Shown here in pieces: positions 1-8,666 of a DNA stretch of 64,000 nt. How positions within the stretch are numbered: the stretch's first letter is position 1; every line of letters begins with the position of its first letter. The notes beneath the pieces were generated by a model. That model was not told the origin of the DNA and did not search any database. It worked only from the letters and a program-made list of their open reading frames with translations. The stretch is from Roseiarcus sp036488815 (GTDB lineage Bacteria; Pseudomonadota; Alphaproteobacteria; Rhizobiales; Beijerinckiaceae). A program made the translations under genes and the position numbers. The stretch lies in the NCBI GenBank assembly GCA_036488815.1, contig DASXGX010000103.1, positions 23,195-87,194 on the forward strand, in the 5' to 3' direction.

Positions 1-2
1 TC

Positions 3-257
3 TACGCCGAAGATTTCGAGGGGCTGCCGCCCGCCTACATAGTCGCCGCCGACCACGACCTGCTGCGCGACGAAGCGAGAGCCTACGCCGCGCGATTGAT
101 CGAGGCTGGCGTCAGCGTCGCGTTCGAGGAGTGGAGCGGGCTGCCGCACGGATTCATGATCATGGATGAAGTCACTCCCGCCGCGCGCCGGCTCTGCCAA
201 TCGATGGGCGATTGGGCCAACCGCCGCTGGGCCGCGGCGGAACTCGAAGCGAGCTGA
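3..257 (+). CDS. alpha/beta hydrolase (fold-3 type), C-terminal end only
   Basis: The gene enters from the left edge, so the start and nucleophile elbow are missing. The visible 84 residues match the end of an alpha/beta hydrolase fold-3 (hormone-sensitive-lipase-like) protein: a PPAYIVAADHDLLRDEA segment carrying the acid residue of the triad, then a GLPHGF segment carrying the catalytic His. The substrate cannot be told; family members are carboxylesterases or lipases acting on short acyl esters. It ends in TGA 31 bp before the regulator at 288, on the same strand, so the two could be co-transcribed. Confidence 0.8.
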   Translation, partial: YAEDFEGLPPAYIVAADHDLLRDEARAYAARLIEAGVSVAFEEWSGLPHGFMIMDEVTPAARRLCQSMGDWANRRWAAAELEAS

Positions 258-287
258 CAGATCGACGCTCGCTCCGAAGCCGCCACA

Positions 288-1325
288 ATGACGACAAACT
301 CGAACGTCGCCGCCATGCCGCCGAAAGACCAGAATTCCGCAGCCCGCAGGAGCGATCCGCTCTACGAAATCATCTATTCGGTGCTGCGCGATCATCTGAG
401 CCGCGGCGCGCTGACGTCTGGTCTTGTCCTGGGCGAAGCCAGCGTGGCGCGAGCGTTCCAGACCAGCCGTATGCCCGCAAGCACGGCCCTGAAACGCCTT
501 TGCGAGGATGGGCTGATCACCGGCTTCGAGGGGCGCGGCTACATCGTGTCGGGCCGCCGCGGCGCGGCGAAGCCGCGTCGGCTCGACCTCGCCGACGGCG
601 GTCTGGAATTGCCGGCGCAACTCGCCGAGCCGAGGCGCCTACGAGACCGCCGCGACCAGATCTACCGCGAGGTCGAGCATTCGGTCGCCGCCTGCCTCGT
701 CTATGGCCGCTTCCAATTGAACGAGAGCGCGCTCGCCGACCATTACGGCGTCAGCCGCACAATCGCCCACGAGGTGCTTACCCAGCTTGAGCTGGCGGGC
801 ATTGCGGTGCAGGACCGCAATCAGCGCTGGTATGCCGGGCCGTTGAACGCCGACGACATCGTTGGCCGCTTCCAAATGCGGTGGATGCTCGAGCCGGAAG
901 CGCTGCGCCAGTCGTTTCCGCACCTCACGGAGGGCGAACTGATCCGCCGCCGTGAGCGGGTGCATCGCGCGCGCAAGGGGAACATCGGGCCGCCGGAGCT
1001 CGAACGGATCGAGCGCGACCTTCATCAAGACACTTTGGCGCATTGCCACAACAAGATGCTGCTCGACGCCGTCGTGCGCAGCCAGCGCGTGCTCATCGCC
1101 ACCCACTCGACCTTCGAATCCATTCAAACGCCGTCGGAGCTGATCAAGATGGCGTCGGAGCATCTGCAAATCTACGATGCTCTGCTGGAGCGAAGTCCGG
1201 ACGCGGCCGCGGCGGCGCTCGAAGCGCATTTGCGCCGCGCGCTGCGGCCCAATCTCGAACTGTTGGCGCGTCTCGACCCGCTGCCGGACGCCCGCCGCCC
1301 TCCTTATTTGATCCCGGTGCGATGA
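288..1325 (+). CDS. GntR-family regulator with two winged-helix domains
   Basis: A 345-residue cytoplasmic DNA-binding protein. Residues about 22-90 form a GntR-type winged helix (DPLYEIIYSVLRDHLSRG, then TSRMPASTALKRL). Residues about 122-186 look like a second winged helix of the same kind (DQIYREVEHSVAACLVYGRF, then YGVSRTIAHEVLTQLELAGI). The rest (190-330) is helical and fits an FCD-like effector domain. Ordinary FadR-type proteins have one winged helix and about 230-250 residues, so the tandem is unusual. It follows a hydrolase gene on the same strand and may control it. The effector is unknown. Confidence 0.8.
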   Translation: MTTNSNVAAMPPKDQNSAARRSDPLYEIIYSVLRDHLSRGALTSGLVLGEASVARAFQTSRMPASTALKRLCEDGLITGFEGRGYIVSGRRGAAKPRRLDLADGGLELPAQLAEPRRLRDRRDQIYREVEHSVAACLVYGRFQLNESALADHYGVSRTIAHEVLTQLELAGIAVQDRNQRWYAGPLNADDIVGRFQMRWMLEPEALRQSFPHLTEGELIRRRERVHRARKGNIGPPELERIERDLHQDTLAHCHNKMLLDAVVRSQRVLIATHSTFESIQTPSELIKMASEHLQIYDALLERSPDAAAAALEAHLRRALRPNLELLARLDPLPDARRPPYLIPVR

Positions 1326-1422
1326 ACCCGGCGACCAAGTCAGGACCGCGTATTGCCGACGCGCGCTTCGGTATGTCGCACGCAATATGCAATCGCCGCG
1401 GTCATTGCGAGGGGGCGGGGAC

Positions 1423-1605
1423 TCAGCGCTTCTTCTCGCCCGGCGCCTTGGCGGTCTCGTGGGCGCGACGCGGCGGCTTGCCGATTGATGTCGGCGTGGT
1501 GCTGAGGGGATCGCTGGCGGGAAACGACTCTTCGAGCGCCTCGTCGAGCTGCGCCTCCGTGAGACCCCGAGACTCTTTCGACGGCTTCTTTTTGGGCTCT
1601 TTCAC
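1423..1605 (-). CDS. small conserved hypothetical protein
   Basis: A 60-residue soluble, highly charged protein: a Lys-rich N-terminus, then LTEAQLDEALEESFPASDP, then a basic tail. I recall the LDEALEESFPASDP type of motif in short uncharacterised proteins of Hyphomicrobiales; no function is known to me. The GTG start at 1605 is chosen because a GGGAG ribosome site lies 8 nt upstream; an in-frame ATG at 1659 would add 18 less typical residues. It sits alone between the regulator and gyrB. Confidence 0.6.
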   Translation of the reverse strand: MKEPKKKPSKESRGLTEAQLDEALEESFPASDPLSTTPTSIGKPPRRAHETAKAPGEKKR

Positions 1606-1734
1606 GACGGTCAGCTCCCGAACGCCGAAGCTTGCGGAGCCAATACCGGCCGGCGCCACAACTCGTCCATGTTACGCCCGGATTCCGATCGAAAATAAGG
1701 CCGCGCCGTCGCCCGACGGCCGCGGCCTTCCCTG

Positions 1735-4302
1735 TCACACGTCGAGATTCGCCACGCTCAGCGCGTTGTCCTGAATGAACTCGCGGCGCGGCTCGACGAT
1801 GTCGCCCATCAGCTTGACGAAAATGTCGTCCGCCTCGTCGACTTCGCGGATCTTCACCTGGAGGAGCGAGCGAGCCTCGCGGTCGAGCGTCGTCTCCCAG
1901 AGCTGGTCCTTGTTCATCTCGCCGAGGCCTTTGTAGCGCTGGAAGGTAACGCCTTTGCGGCCGGCGCCGTCGAGCGCCCCGAGCAGTTCGGAGGGACCCG
2001 ACACCGGCGTCTCCTCGGTGCGGCGCAGAAACACGGCCGGCGCTCGGAAGGCTTCGCGCAAGGGCGCCGCATGTTCGTCGAGGCGGCGCGCCTCCGCCGA
2101 GGCGAGCAGCCCGGAATCAAGCGTCACCGCCTGGCGGACGCCGCGCAATTCGCGCGTCAGCACATAGCCGCCGGCCTCGCTGCGGCCGCGCCAGCCGCGC
2201 TCGGTCTCTTCCGAGACGGCGTTCATGCGCTCGGCGAGCTCTTGCGCGCGCGGGTCGGCGGCCGGATCGTCCGCCGTGCTCAGCGGCCTCAAGGCGCCGG
2301 CCAGCGCGGCCTGCTCGACTGCCGCTCTGTTGTAGCGCGAGTGCAGTTGCTGCAGCAGGCGGCGCATCGCCCGCGCCTCGTCGGCGAGCGCGGCGAGATC
2401 GGCGCCGGCGCGCACTTCGCCCGTCGCCAGCCGCAGCGCGGCGCCTTCGAGTCCTGTCGTGACGAGGAAGTCCTCGAGCGCCCGCTCGTCCTTGAGATAT
2501 TGCTCGGACTGGCCCCGCTTGACCTTAAACAGCGGCGGCTGGGCGATGTAGAGGAAGCCGCCCTCGATGATCTGGCGCATCTGGCGGAAGAAGAACGTCA
2601 ACAGCAGCGTGCGAATGTGCGAGCCGTCGACGTCGGCGTCGGTCATGATGATGATCTTGTGGTAGCGCAGCTTCTCGATGTTGAAGTCGTCGCGCCCAAT
2701 GCCGGCGCCGAGCGCGGTGATCAGCGTGCCGATCTGCTCGCTCGAGAGCATCTTGTCGAAGCGAGCGCGCTCGACGTTGAGGATCTTGCCGCGCAGCGGC
2801 AACACCGCCTGGAACTCGCGGTTGCGGCCCTGCTTGGCGGTGCCGCCTGCGGAATCGCCCTCGACGATGAAAATCTCGGATTTCGCCGGATCGCGTTCCT
2901 GACAGTCGGCGAGCTTGCCGGGCAGGCTCGCAATGTCGAGCGCCCCCTTGCGGCGCGTGAGTTCGCGCGCCTTGCGCGCCGCCTCGCGCGCCTGCGCCGC
3001 CTCCAGCACCTTGCCGACGACGACGCGCGCCTCCTGCGGATGCTCCTCGAACCACTGGCCGAGCAAGTCGTTGACGAGACTCTCGACGACCGGGCGGACC
3101 TCGGAGGAGACGAGCTTGTCCTTGGTCTGCGATGAGAACTTCGGATCGGGAACCTTGACCGACAGCACGCAGGTCAGCCCTTCGCGGCAGTCGTCGCCGG
3201 TGAGATCCACCTTCTCCTTCTTCGTCAGGCCCGAGCTCTCGGCGTAGCCCGTCACCTGGCGCGTCAAGGCGCTGCGCAACCCGATGAGATGCGTGCCGCC
3301 GTCGCGCTGCGGGATGTTGTTGGTGAAGGGCAGCACGTTCTCGTGGTAGCTGTCGTTCCACCACAGCGCGACCTCGACAGTGATGCGGTCGCGCTCGCCG
3401 CGGATGGAGATTGGCCGGTCGGTCAGCGGCGACTTGGCGCGGTCGAGATAGCGCACGAACGCGACGAGGCCGCCTTCGTAAAAGAGCTCCTCGCGCTTCG
3501 GCTCGGCGCCACGCAAATCCGTCAGCACGATGCGCACGCCCGAATTGAGGAAGGCGAGCTCGCGCAGACGGTGCTCGATGGTCGCATAGTCGAAATCGAC
3601 CATCGTGAAGGTCTGCGGCGAGGGCATGAAGGTCACCTCAGTGCCGCGCTTCTGCCGCCCGTCGACGATCGGCGCCGGGCCGGCGACGCTGAGCCGGTCG
3701 ACCGGGTCGCCGTTGGCGAAATGCATCAGGTGTTCCTGCCCGTCGCGCCAGATGCGAAGGGTCAGGCTGGTCGACAGCGCATTGACGACGGAAACGCCGA
3801 CGCCGTGGAGACCGCCCGAGACCTTATAGGAATTCTGGTCGAATTTGCCGCCGGCGTGGAGCTGGGTCATGATGACCTCGGCCGCCGAAACGCCCTCTTC
3901 CTCGTGGATGCCGGTGGGAATGCCGCGCCCATCGTCGGTGACGGTGCAGGAACCGTCCGCGTTCAGCGTCACGGACACCAGCTTGGCGTGCCCGGCGAGC
4001 GCCTCGTCGATCGCGTTGTCGACGACCTCGTAGACCATGTGGTGGAGGCCCGAGCCGTCGTCGGTGTCGCCGATATACATGCCCGGGCGCTTGCGGACCG
4101 CGTCGAGCCCCCGCAGCACCTTGATCGAATCGGCGCCGTATGCGTCGCTATGGGCCTGATCTTGCGCGTTGTTATCGATTTCGAGCGTCGACTTCGGATC
4201 ATCCGTCAAAGCAAAGGCCTTTTTTACGCTGGGTTTAGCCCGTTTTTCTGCAAGGGTCGCCCGCCCGAGCGCTGCCGGCGCGGCGATTCGTGTTGGGGAC
4301 AT
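1735..4302 (-). CDS. gyrB: DNA gyrase subunit B
   Basis: The ATPase subunit of DNA gyrase, which introduces negative supercoils together with GyrA. The 855 residues show the GHKL ATPase domain (VRKRPGMYIGDT, EVVDNAIDEA, DDGRGIP, GGLHGVGVSVVNAL), the transducer domain, a TOPRIM domain (EGDSAGG; DADVDGSHIRTLL) and the C-terminal RYKGLGEMNKDQLWET signature. A roughly 150-residue stretch between the TOPRIM acidic motif and the tail is longer than in E. coli ParE and fits alphaproteobacterial GyrB. The open frame extends past 4302, but the ATG there (MSPTRIAAP) gives a normal N-terminus, and the extension overlaps the divergent gene at 4493. Confidence 0.95.
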   Translation of the reverse strand: MSPTRIAAPAALGRATLAEKRAKPSVKKAFALTDDPKSTLEIDNNAQDQAHSDAYGADSIKVLRGLDAVRKRPGMYIGDTDDGSGLHHMVYEVVDNAIDEALAGHAKLVSVTLNADGSCTVTDDGRGIPTGIHEEEGVSAAEVIMTQLHAGGKFDQNSYKVSGGLHGVGVSVVNALSTSLTLRIWRDGQEHLMHFANGDPVDRLSVAGPAPIVDGRQKRGTEVTFMPSPQTFTMVDFDYATIEHRLRELAFLNSGVRIVLTDLRGAEPKREELFYEGGLVAFVRYLDRAKSPLTDRPISIRGERDRITVEVALWWNDSYHENVLPFTNNIPQRDGGTHLIGLRSALTRQVTGYAESSGLTKKEKVDLTGDDCREGLTCVLSVKVPDPKFSSQTKDKLVSSEVRPVVESLVNDLLGQWFEEHPQEARVVVGKVLEAAQAREAARKARELTRRKGALDIASLPGKLADCQERDPAKSEIFIVEGDSAGGTAKQGRNREFQAVLPLRGKILNVERARFDKMLSSEQIGTLITALGAGIGRDDFNIEKLRYHKIIIMTDADVDGSHIRTLLLTFFFRQMRQIIEGGFLYIAQPPLFKVKRGQSEQYLKDERALEDFLVTTGLEGAALRLATGEVRAGADLAALADEARAMRRLLQQLHSRYNRAAVEQAALAGALRPLSTADDPAADPRAQELAERMNAVSEETERGWRGRSEAGGYVLTRELRGVRQAVTLDSGLLASAEARRLDEHAAPLREAFRAPAVFLRRTEETPVSGPSELLGALDGAGRKGVTFQRYKGLGEMNKDQLWETTLDREARSLLQVKIREVDEADDIFVKLMGDIVEPRREFIQDNALSVANLDV

Positions 4303-4492
4303 TATAGCCTGTCCCGGTGCTAAATTGCACATTTTTCGGCCCGTTTCGAGGCCGCCGCGACGAGCGGGCGCCCCAAAGGAATCGAGAAAATACTCCTCGA
4401 CCGGCGGCCCCGTCCGGCGGAAGATAGCGCGCCGCAAGGCCGTGATTCGCCTTTCGAATTTCGGCCCCCGGCGGAGGGACGCTGACCCGCTC

Positions 4493-5677
4493 GTGCGCGA
4501 TGTAGTGAACGAACCTTTGGGGCGCTTGCCCCGCCGGCGCGAAAGCGTTGCGGCGCGCGCCCGCCGTCTCGCCCCCCGTTTCGTCCTTTGGACGGCGCTG
4601 GCGGGGGTTGCCGTCATCGCCGCCGACCACGCCAGGCGCAGCGGCCCGGCGGGCGGAGGCGAGCCGTTCGCTGTCGCTCCGATCGAGGCGGCGCCCGTGA
4701 TCGCCCGCGCGCCCGTTCCAGCGCCGGCTCCGACATTGAGCGACGCCGCGAACGACTCCGCCAGCAGGGTGAAGGTGGTGCGCAACGGCGGCGGCGGGTC
4801 CGACGCGCTGATCATCGACGTTCCGAAGACGCTCGGCGTTCGCCTCGTCGCCGCGCCCGACAAGCGCCTCGTCGAAACATCGCGCTACGGCGCCCTGCCG
4901 CGGATCGGCGCCGACGGCGCCCGCCCCGCCGACGTTTACGCCCGGCCGGTCGTCGCCTCCGCGCGGCTGAAGGCCGGCGCCCCGCAGATCGCCATCCTGA
5001 TCGGCGGGCTCGGGATCAGCGCCGAGGGGACGGCGACCGCGATCGCGCGGCTGCCGGCCGACGTGACGCTCGGCTTCGCCCCCTATGGCGACGAACTCGA
5101 GCGCGAAGCGGCCGCGGCCCGTGACGCCGGCCATGAGATCTGGCTGCAGGCGCCGATGGAGTCCTTCGGCGGCGCCGCCGACAATCCTGGCCCGCATACG
5201 CTCATCGCCGCCGCTTCCGACGCCGAGAATCTCGATTCGCTGCATTGGCTGATGTCGCGTTTCACCGGCTACGCCGGCGTCGTCAACTATCTTGGCGGGA
5301 AATTTACTTCAGATTCGCGGGCTTTGTCGCCCGTTCTCGCCGAGATCGCCTCGCGCGGTCTCGACTATCTCGACGACGGCGCTTCGCCGCGCAGCGTCGC
5401 GCGCGAAGCCGCCGTGGCGCTCAATCTGCCCTCCGGCAAGGCCGACGTCGTGATCGACGCCGACCCGTCGCCGGAGGGCGTCGAGGCGGCCTTGACTCGC
5501 CTCGAGGCGCTGGCGCGCGGGCAGGGCGCCGCCATCGGGGTCGCCACCGCGCGTCCGGCGAGTGTCGAAAGGATCGCGCGCTGGGCCGCTTCCCTCGAGG
5601 CGCGCGGCGTTGTGCTCGCGCCACTGTCTGCGATTGTGTCCCGCGTCCCTGGCCCTGCGGCGCAGGCGATTCCATAG
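4493..5677 (+). CDS. divergent polysaccharide deacetylase family protein (DUF610)
   Basis: About 394 residues. A basic N-terminus (RRRESVAARARRLAPR) is followed by one hydrophobic segment, a Pro/Ala-rich linker, and from about residue 165 a domain starting APQIAILIGGLGIS, with HEIWLQAPME and a VNYLGGKFTS segment. This is the pattern of the divergent polysaccharide deacetylase family (NodB-like fold), usually anchored in the periplasm; its substrate is not established. In alphaproteobacteria this gene commonly stands next to the RNA pyrophosphohydrolase gene, as here. The start is uncertain: GTG at 4493 follows a GGAGGGA site at 14 nt, and GTG at 4505 is also possible. Confidence 0.8.
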   Translation: MRDVVNEPLGRLPRRRESVAARARRLAPRFVLWTALAGVAVIAADHARRSGPAGGGEPFAVAPIEAAPVIARAPVPAPAPTLSDAANDSASRVKVVRNGGGGSDALIIDVPKTLGVRLVAAPDKRLVETSRYGALPRIGADGARPADVYARPVVASARLKAGAPQIAILIGGLGISAEGTATAIARLPADVTLGFAPYGDELEREAAAARDAGHEIWLQAPMESFGGAADNPGPHTLIAAASDAENLDSLHWLMSRFTGYAGVVNYLGGKFTSDSRALSPVLAEIASRGLDYLDDGASPRSVAREAAVALNLPSGKADVVIDADPSPEGVEAALTRLEALARGQGAAIGVATARPASVERIARWAASLEARGVVLAPLSAIVSRVPGPAAQAIP

Positions 5678-5722
5678 TTTGTGTTATTTTGGATCAATGA
5701 ATTTCGAGCACCAGAGGGTCCC

Positions 5723-6226
5723 GTGGCCGAAGATTTGCCCTACCGCCGAAGCGCTGGCGTGATGCTGATCAACCGCGAAGGCGCCGCCTTCATCGGCCGG
5801 CGCAAGAAGCAACGCGAAGCCGACGTTCTCGTCGGCCACGAGTGGCAAATGCCGCAGGGCGGCATCGACGACGGCGAACAACCCCTCGAAGCGGCGCTGC
5901 GCGAGCTTTACGAGGAGACCAACATCTCCTCCACCTCGTTCATCGCCGAGGCGCCGGTTTGGCTGAGCTACGACCTGCCCGCTGACGCGATGGGCCGCTG
6001 GCGCGGCCGCTATCGCGGCCAGACGCAGAAATGGTTCCTGCTGCGCTTCCTCGGCGAGGACTCCGAGATCGATATCCACCATCCCGCAGGCGGCGCTCAT
6101 CCCGCCGAATTCGAGGCCTGGCGCTGGGAGCGCCTCGAGGCGTTGCCCGGCCTCGTCGTGCCGTTCAAGCGCAAGATCTACGAAGAGGTCGTCGCCGCGT
6201 TCGCGCCGCTCGCCCGGCCGGTTTAG
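5723..6226 (+). CDS. rppH: RNA pyrophosphohydrolase (Nudix)
   Basis: Removes pyrophosphate from the 5' triphosphate of mRNA, which starts RNase E-dependent decay; the same family hydrolyses dinucleoside polyphosphates. The 167 residues carry the Nudix box at about 46-68 (GGIDDGEQPLEAALRELYEE), preceded by HEWQMPQGG and followed by QKWFLLRF and FEAWRWE, all typical of RppH/NudH. The GTG start at 5723 sits behind AGAGGG and gives the usual family length; the longer ATG frame from 5681 would begin 4 nt after the stop of the previous gene and adds atypical residues. Confidence 0.9.
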   Translation: MAEDLPYRRSAGVMLINREGAAFIGRRKKQREADVLVGHEWQMPQGGIDDGEQPLEAALRELYEETNISSTSFIAEAPVWLSYDLPADAMGRWRGRYRGQTQKWFLLRFLGEDSEIDIHHPAGGAHPAEFEAWRWERLEALPGLVVPFKRKIYEEVVAAFAPLARPV

Positions 6227-6300
6227 AAGGGCGAGCCCCGCCCTCATCCAGCGCTACGCGCCCCCTTTTCCCGCTAGGGGGAGCAGGGGATTGAGAGGCT

Positions 6301-6324
6301 CCCTCTCCCGCATGCGAGAGAGGG
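6301..6324. repeat. hairpin-forming intergenic repeat
   Basis: CCCTCTC (6301-6307) pairs with GAGAGGG (6318-6324), with an inner CGC-AT-GCG palindrome. It lies between the convergent rppH and DUF2852 genes and resembles the CCCTCTCCC/GGGAGAGGG intergenic repeats seen across many proteobacterial genomes. It could end transcription from both sides, though no T-run follows. Confidence 0.5.
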
Positions 6325-6339
6325 TTGGGGGTGAGGAGC

Positions 6340-6804
6340 TCAGCCGCGCGGCGGTTCTTCCGCGGACCCCTGGTCGGACGGGCGCTGGCGGCGGTCGGCC
6401 ATGAACTGGTCGAACTCGGCGCGGTCCTTGGCGAAGCGCAGCCGCTCCAGGAAATCCTTGAACTCGCGCTGCTCGTCTTCGAGCCGCTTCAGCGTCTCCG
6501 CGCGATAGCCGTCGAAGGCGCGATTGCCGCTCGAGGAGTGGCCGAACCAGCCGCCGCCGCGGTTCCGATAGCGTTCCATCCTGTCGCGCACGCGCTCAAA
6601 TTTTTCCTGCATGCGGGCCATCTTGCGGTCGAAGCGTTCTTCCCACCGGTCCGTGTGGCAATCCCAGTCGCTCATTGGTCCATTCCCTGCGAACATCGGG
6701 CGCCGCCACCCGCTGTATTTGTGGCGCGCAATCAGGAAGCCGAGGATGAGAAGTCCGACCGGCCACCACCAAATGAAGCCCAGAATCATCAGAACGAGAG
6801 GCAT
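6340..6804 (-). CDS. DUF2852 membrane protein
   Basis: A 154-residue protein. The N-terminus is one hydrophobic hairpin (MPLVLMILGFIWWWPVGLLI, then LGFLIARHKYSGW). The rest is a charged, probably coiled-coil region (RWEERFDRKMARMQEKFERV; AETLKRLEDEQREFKDFLERL), the layout of DUF2852. The function is unknown. The ATG at 6804 is chosen because AAGGGGA lies 7 nt upstream. The gene is downstream of the TetR regulator on the same strand and has a TetR-type palindrome just upstream at 6818-6838, so the regulator probably controls it. Confidence 0.75.
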   Translation of the reverse strand: MPLVLMILGFIWWWPVGLLILGFLIARHKYSGWRRPMFAGNGPMSDWDCHTDRWEERFDRKMARMQEKFERVRDRMERYRNRGGGWFGHSSSGNRAFDGYRAETLKRLEDEQREFKDFLERLRFAKDRAEFDQFMADRRQRPSDQGSAEEPPRG

Positions 6805-6817
6805 GACGCGTCCCCTT

Positions 6818-6838
6818 GTGAATGTAATAAACATTTAC
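6818..6838. promoter_or_regulatory. candidate TetR operator upstream of the DUF2852 gene
   Basis: GTGAATG and CATTTAC are near-perfect inverted arms around a 7-nt AT-rich spacer. A related site (GTGAA-N5-TTTAC, 7522-7536) touches the start codon of the TetR gene, and both are followed by ATCAG on the plus strand. Two copies of one motif in front of the regulator and its neighbour suggest autoregulation and control of the neighbour. Confidence 0.5.
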
Positions 6839-6873
6839 ATCAGGCGCCGCCGTTGTCAAGCTGTCGGGACCGC

Positions 6874-7521
6874 CTAGCTTCTCGTCACGCCGAGTCCGCG
6901 CAAATAGACCAGCACTTGCGCCTCCAGGAGTTCCGCCGGAGACATCGGCAGCGTCCGTTGCGCGCCGTCACCCCGTCCGAACAGTGACGCCGTCCCATGC
7001 GCCATCGCCCAAATGTGGAGCGCGACCATCAAGGCCGGCGGCCGCCCGGCCGGCGGCGTCGCGGCGCAGAGCTTCTCGGCGGCGTTGCGCAGCGTCGTAA
7101 AGGCATGGTCGGCGGCTTCACGCAGCGCCGGATTGGCGCCGACTGGAATGCCGGCTTCGAACATTGCCGAGTAGAACGCCGGCTGGGCGCGGGCGAATTC
7201 GAGATAGGCCTTGCCGAGCCGATCGAGCGCGGCGAATGCGTCGGGGCGGCCTTCGTCCCAGGCTCGCGCCAGCACCGCCCCGAACTGCTCGAAGCCTCGC
7301 AGCGCCACGTTCGCCATCAGCTCGTCGCGGTCGCGAAAATGTCGATAAGGCGCCGCTGGGCTCACGCCGGCGAAGCGCGCGGCCTCGGCGAAAGTGAAGC
7401 CGGCCGCGCCCTTCTTGGCGATCAGTTCCAGCGCAGCGCGAATCAGCGCCTCGCGCAAATTGCCATGATGGTAACCGCGCGGCTCGTCTCGCCCGCCCGG
7501 CTCGTCCTTGCTCCAACTCAT
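6874..7521 (-). CDS. TetR/AcrR-family transcriptional regulator
   Basis: 215 residues. The N-terminal HTH is clear: YHHGNLREALIRAALELIAK, then FTFAEAARFAGVSPAAPYRHF. The C-terminal half (FEQFGAVLARAWDEG; YLEFARAQPAFYSAMFEAG; MVALHIWAMAHGTASLF) matches the WHG-type TetR C-terminal domain. The ligand is unknown. The start codon abuts a GTGAATAGTCTTTAC palindrome, so it probably represses itself and the DUF2852 gene. No good Shine-Dalgarno site is visible, since the operator occupies that position. Confidence 0.88.
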   Translation of the reverse strand: MSWSKDEPGGRDEPRGYHHGNLREALIRAALELIAKKGAAGFTFAEAARFAGVSPAAPYRHFRDRDELMANVALRGFEQFGAVLARAWDEGRPDAFAALDRLGKAYLEFARAQPAFYSAMFEAGIPVGANPALREAADHAFTTLRNAAEKLCAATPPAGRPPALMVALHIWAMAHGTASLFGRGDGAQRTLPMSPAELLEAQVLVYLRGLGVTRS

Positions 7522-7536
7522 GTGAATAGTCTTTAC
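7522..7536. promoter_or_regulatory. candidate autoregulatory TetR operator
   Basis: GTGAATAGTCTTTAC lies directly against the ATG of the TetR gene. It shares its outer arms (GTGAA ... TTTAC) with the 6818-6838 site. Binding here would block both RNA polymerase and ribosome access. Confidence 0.45.
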
Positions 7537-7680
7537 ATCAGAAGGAGCAGGTTCGTCGACGTCCTCTATCAGCGCTGCGGCCGAACTCGGCGCCCCGCGA
7601 CGGAAGCGGTTCGACGCGCGACCGGCGTTCGTCGCGCCATTCGAGCGCGATGTCTAACCAGTTGCGGTCCCAGCGCGCGC

Positions 7681-8004
7681 TCAGCGCCCCGCCTCGATCT
7701 CCGCGACCGCTTCGGCCATTGCTTCCGCCATTTTGCGCCCGATGCGATGGGCGGAGATGTCGAGGCCCGCGGCGGCGAAGTCATGGGCCAGAGCGGCCGC
7801 CACATCGTCGTCGCCGCGCCCGACCTGCGCCGCCACCAGCGCGTCCGCATAGGCTCGAGCTGCCTCGCCCTTTCGTCCGAGCCGTTCCGCAGCCCAGAGG
7901 CCCAGCGTTTTGTTGCGCCGGGCGAGCGCCTTGAAGCGCAGTTCCTCGCTCATCACGAAGCGCTTTTCGAAGCCATCTTCCCGTCGGTCGAACTCATCGC
8001 TCAT
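7681..8004 (-). CDS. F1-ATPase inhibitor zeta subunit-like protein (DUF1476)
   Basis: A 107-residue soluble, all-helical protein. The sequence from FDRREDGFEKRFVMSEELRF through KALARRNKTLGLWAAERLG matches DUF1476, the family that includes the zeta inhibitor of the Paracoccus denitrificans F1-ATPase. In Paracoccus it blocks the rotary enzyme from hydrolysing ATP; in other alphaproteobacteria the inhibition can be weak. It lies upstream of nothing obviously related here; its strand neighbours are rdgB upstream and the TetR gene downstream. Confidence 0.88.
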   Translation of the reverse strand: MSDEFDRREDGFEKRFVMSEELRFKALARRNKTLGLWAAERLGRKGEAARAYADALVAAQVGRGDDDVAAALAHDFAAAGLDISAHRIGRKMAEAMAEAVAEIEAGR

Positions 8005-8021
8005 GCGAACCTCCCCTGTCT

Positions 8022-8666
8022 TCAGCCGAGGCAGGCGCGCTCCAGCTTCTGGAACGCACGCGCGCGGTGCGACAGCGCAAGCGAGCCGTCGCTCGGAATG
8101 CCGTGCTTCTCGCTGGCGGTCATTTCGCCGAAGCTGCGCGCGTGGCCGTCCGGCACGAAGATCGGGTCATAGCCGAACCCAGCCGTTCCGCGCGGCGGGA
8201 AGACCAAATGGCCGTCGACCCGCCCCTCGAAGGTCTCGACATGGCCGTCGGGCCAGGCGAGCGCCAGCACGCTGATGAAATGCGCGCGCCAGGGCGCCAC
8301 CGCGCCGCGCGCGGCGAGCTCGCGCTGGATGCGCGCCATCGCGGCGGCAAAATCGCGGCTGTCGCCGGCCCACCGCGCGGAATAGATGCCCGGCGCGTCG
8401 TCGAGCACGGCGACGCAGAGGCCGGAATCGTCGGCGAGCGCCGGCAGGCCCGCGCCGAGGGTCCCCGCCCGCGCCTTGAGGACGGCGTTGGCGGTGAAGG
8501 TGTCGCCGGTTTCCTCCGGCTCGGGAAGACCGATCGCCCCGGCGCCGACGATCTCGACGCCGTGCGGGCCGATGAGATCGCGGATCTCGGTGAGCTTGCC
8601 CGCGTTATGCGTCGCAGCGACGAGCCGGCCGCTCAGGCGGCGGTGGGCGGTGGCGGCATCATTCAT
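8022..8666 (-). CDS. rdgB: XTP/dITP pyrophosphatase (HAM1/RdgB)
   Basis: A house-cleaning enzyme that hydrolyses non-canonical purine triphosphates (dITP, XTP) to monophosphates. The 214 residues show the family pattern: a substrate loop (ATHNAGKLTEIRDL), GDTFTANAVLKA, LADDSGLCV with the catalytic acid, GIYSARWAG, GFGYDPIFVPDG and the final LSHRARAFQKL. Its ATG overlaps the stop of the M48 protease gene by 4 nt (ATGA), so the two are translationally coupled. Confidence 0.93.
   Translation of the reverse strand: MNDAATAHRRLSGRLVAATHNAGKLTEIRDLIGPHGVEIVGAGAIGLPEPEETGDTFTANAVLKARAGTLGAGLPALADDSGLCVAVLDDAPGIYSARWAGDSRDFAAAMARIQRELAARGAVAPWRAHFISVLALAWPDGHVETFEGRVDGHLVFPPRGTAGFGYDPIFVPDGHARSFGEMTASEKHGIPSDGSLALSHRARAFQKLERACLG

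Noticed and set aside
4303..4863. N-terminal extension of gyrB to 4863
   Set aside because: It would overlap a divergent gene, is Arg/Ala-rich, and GyrB homology starts only after 4302.
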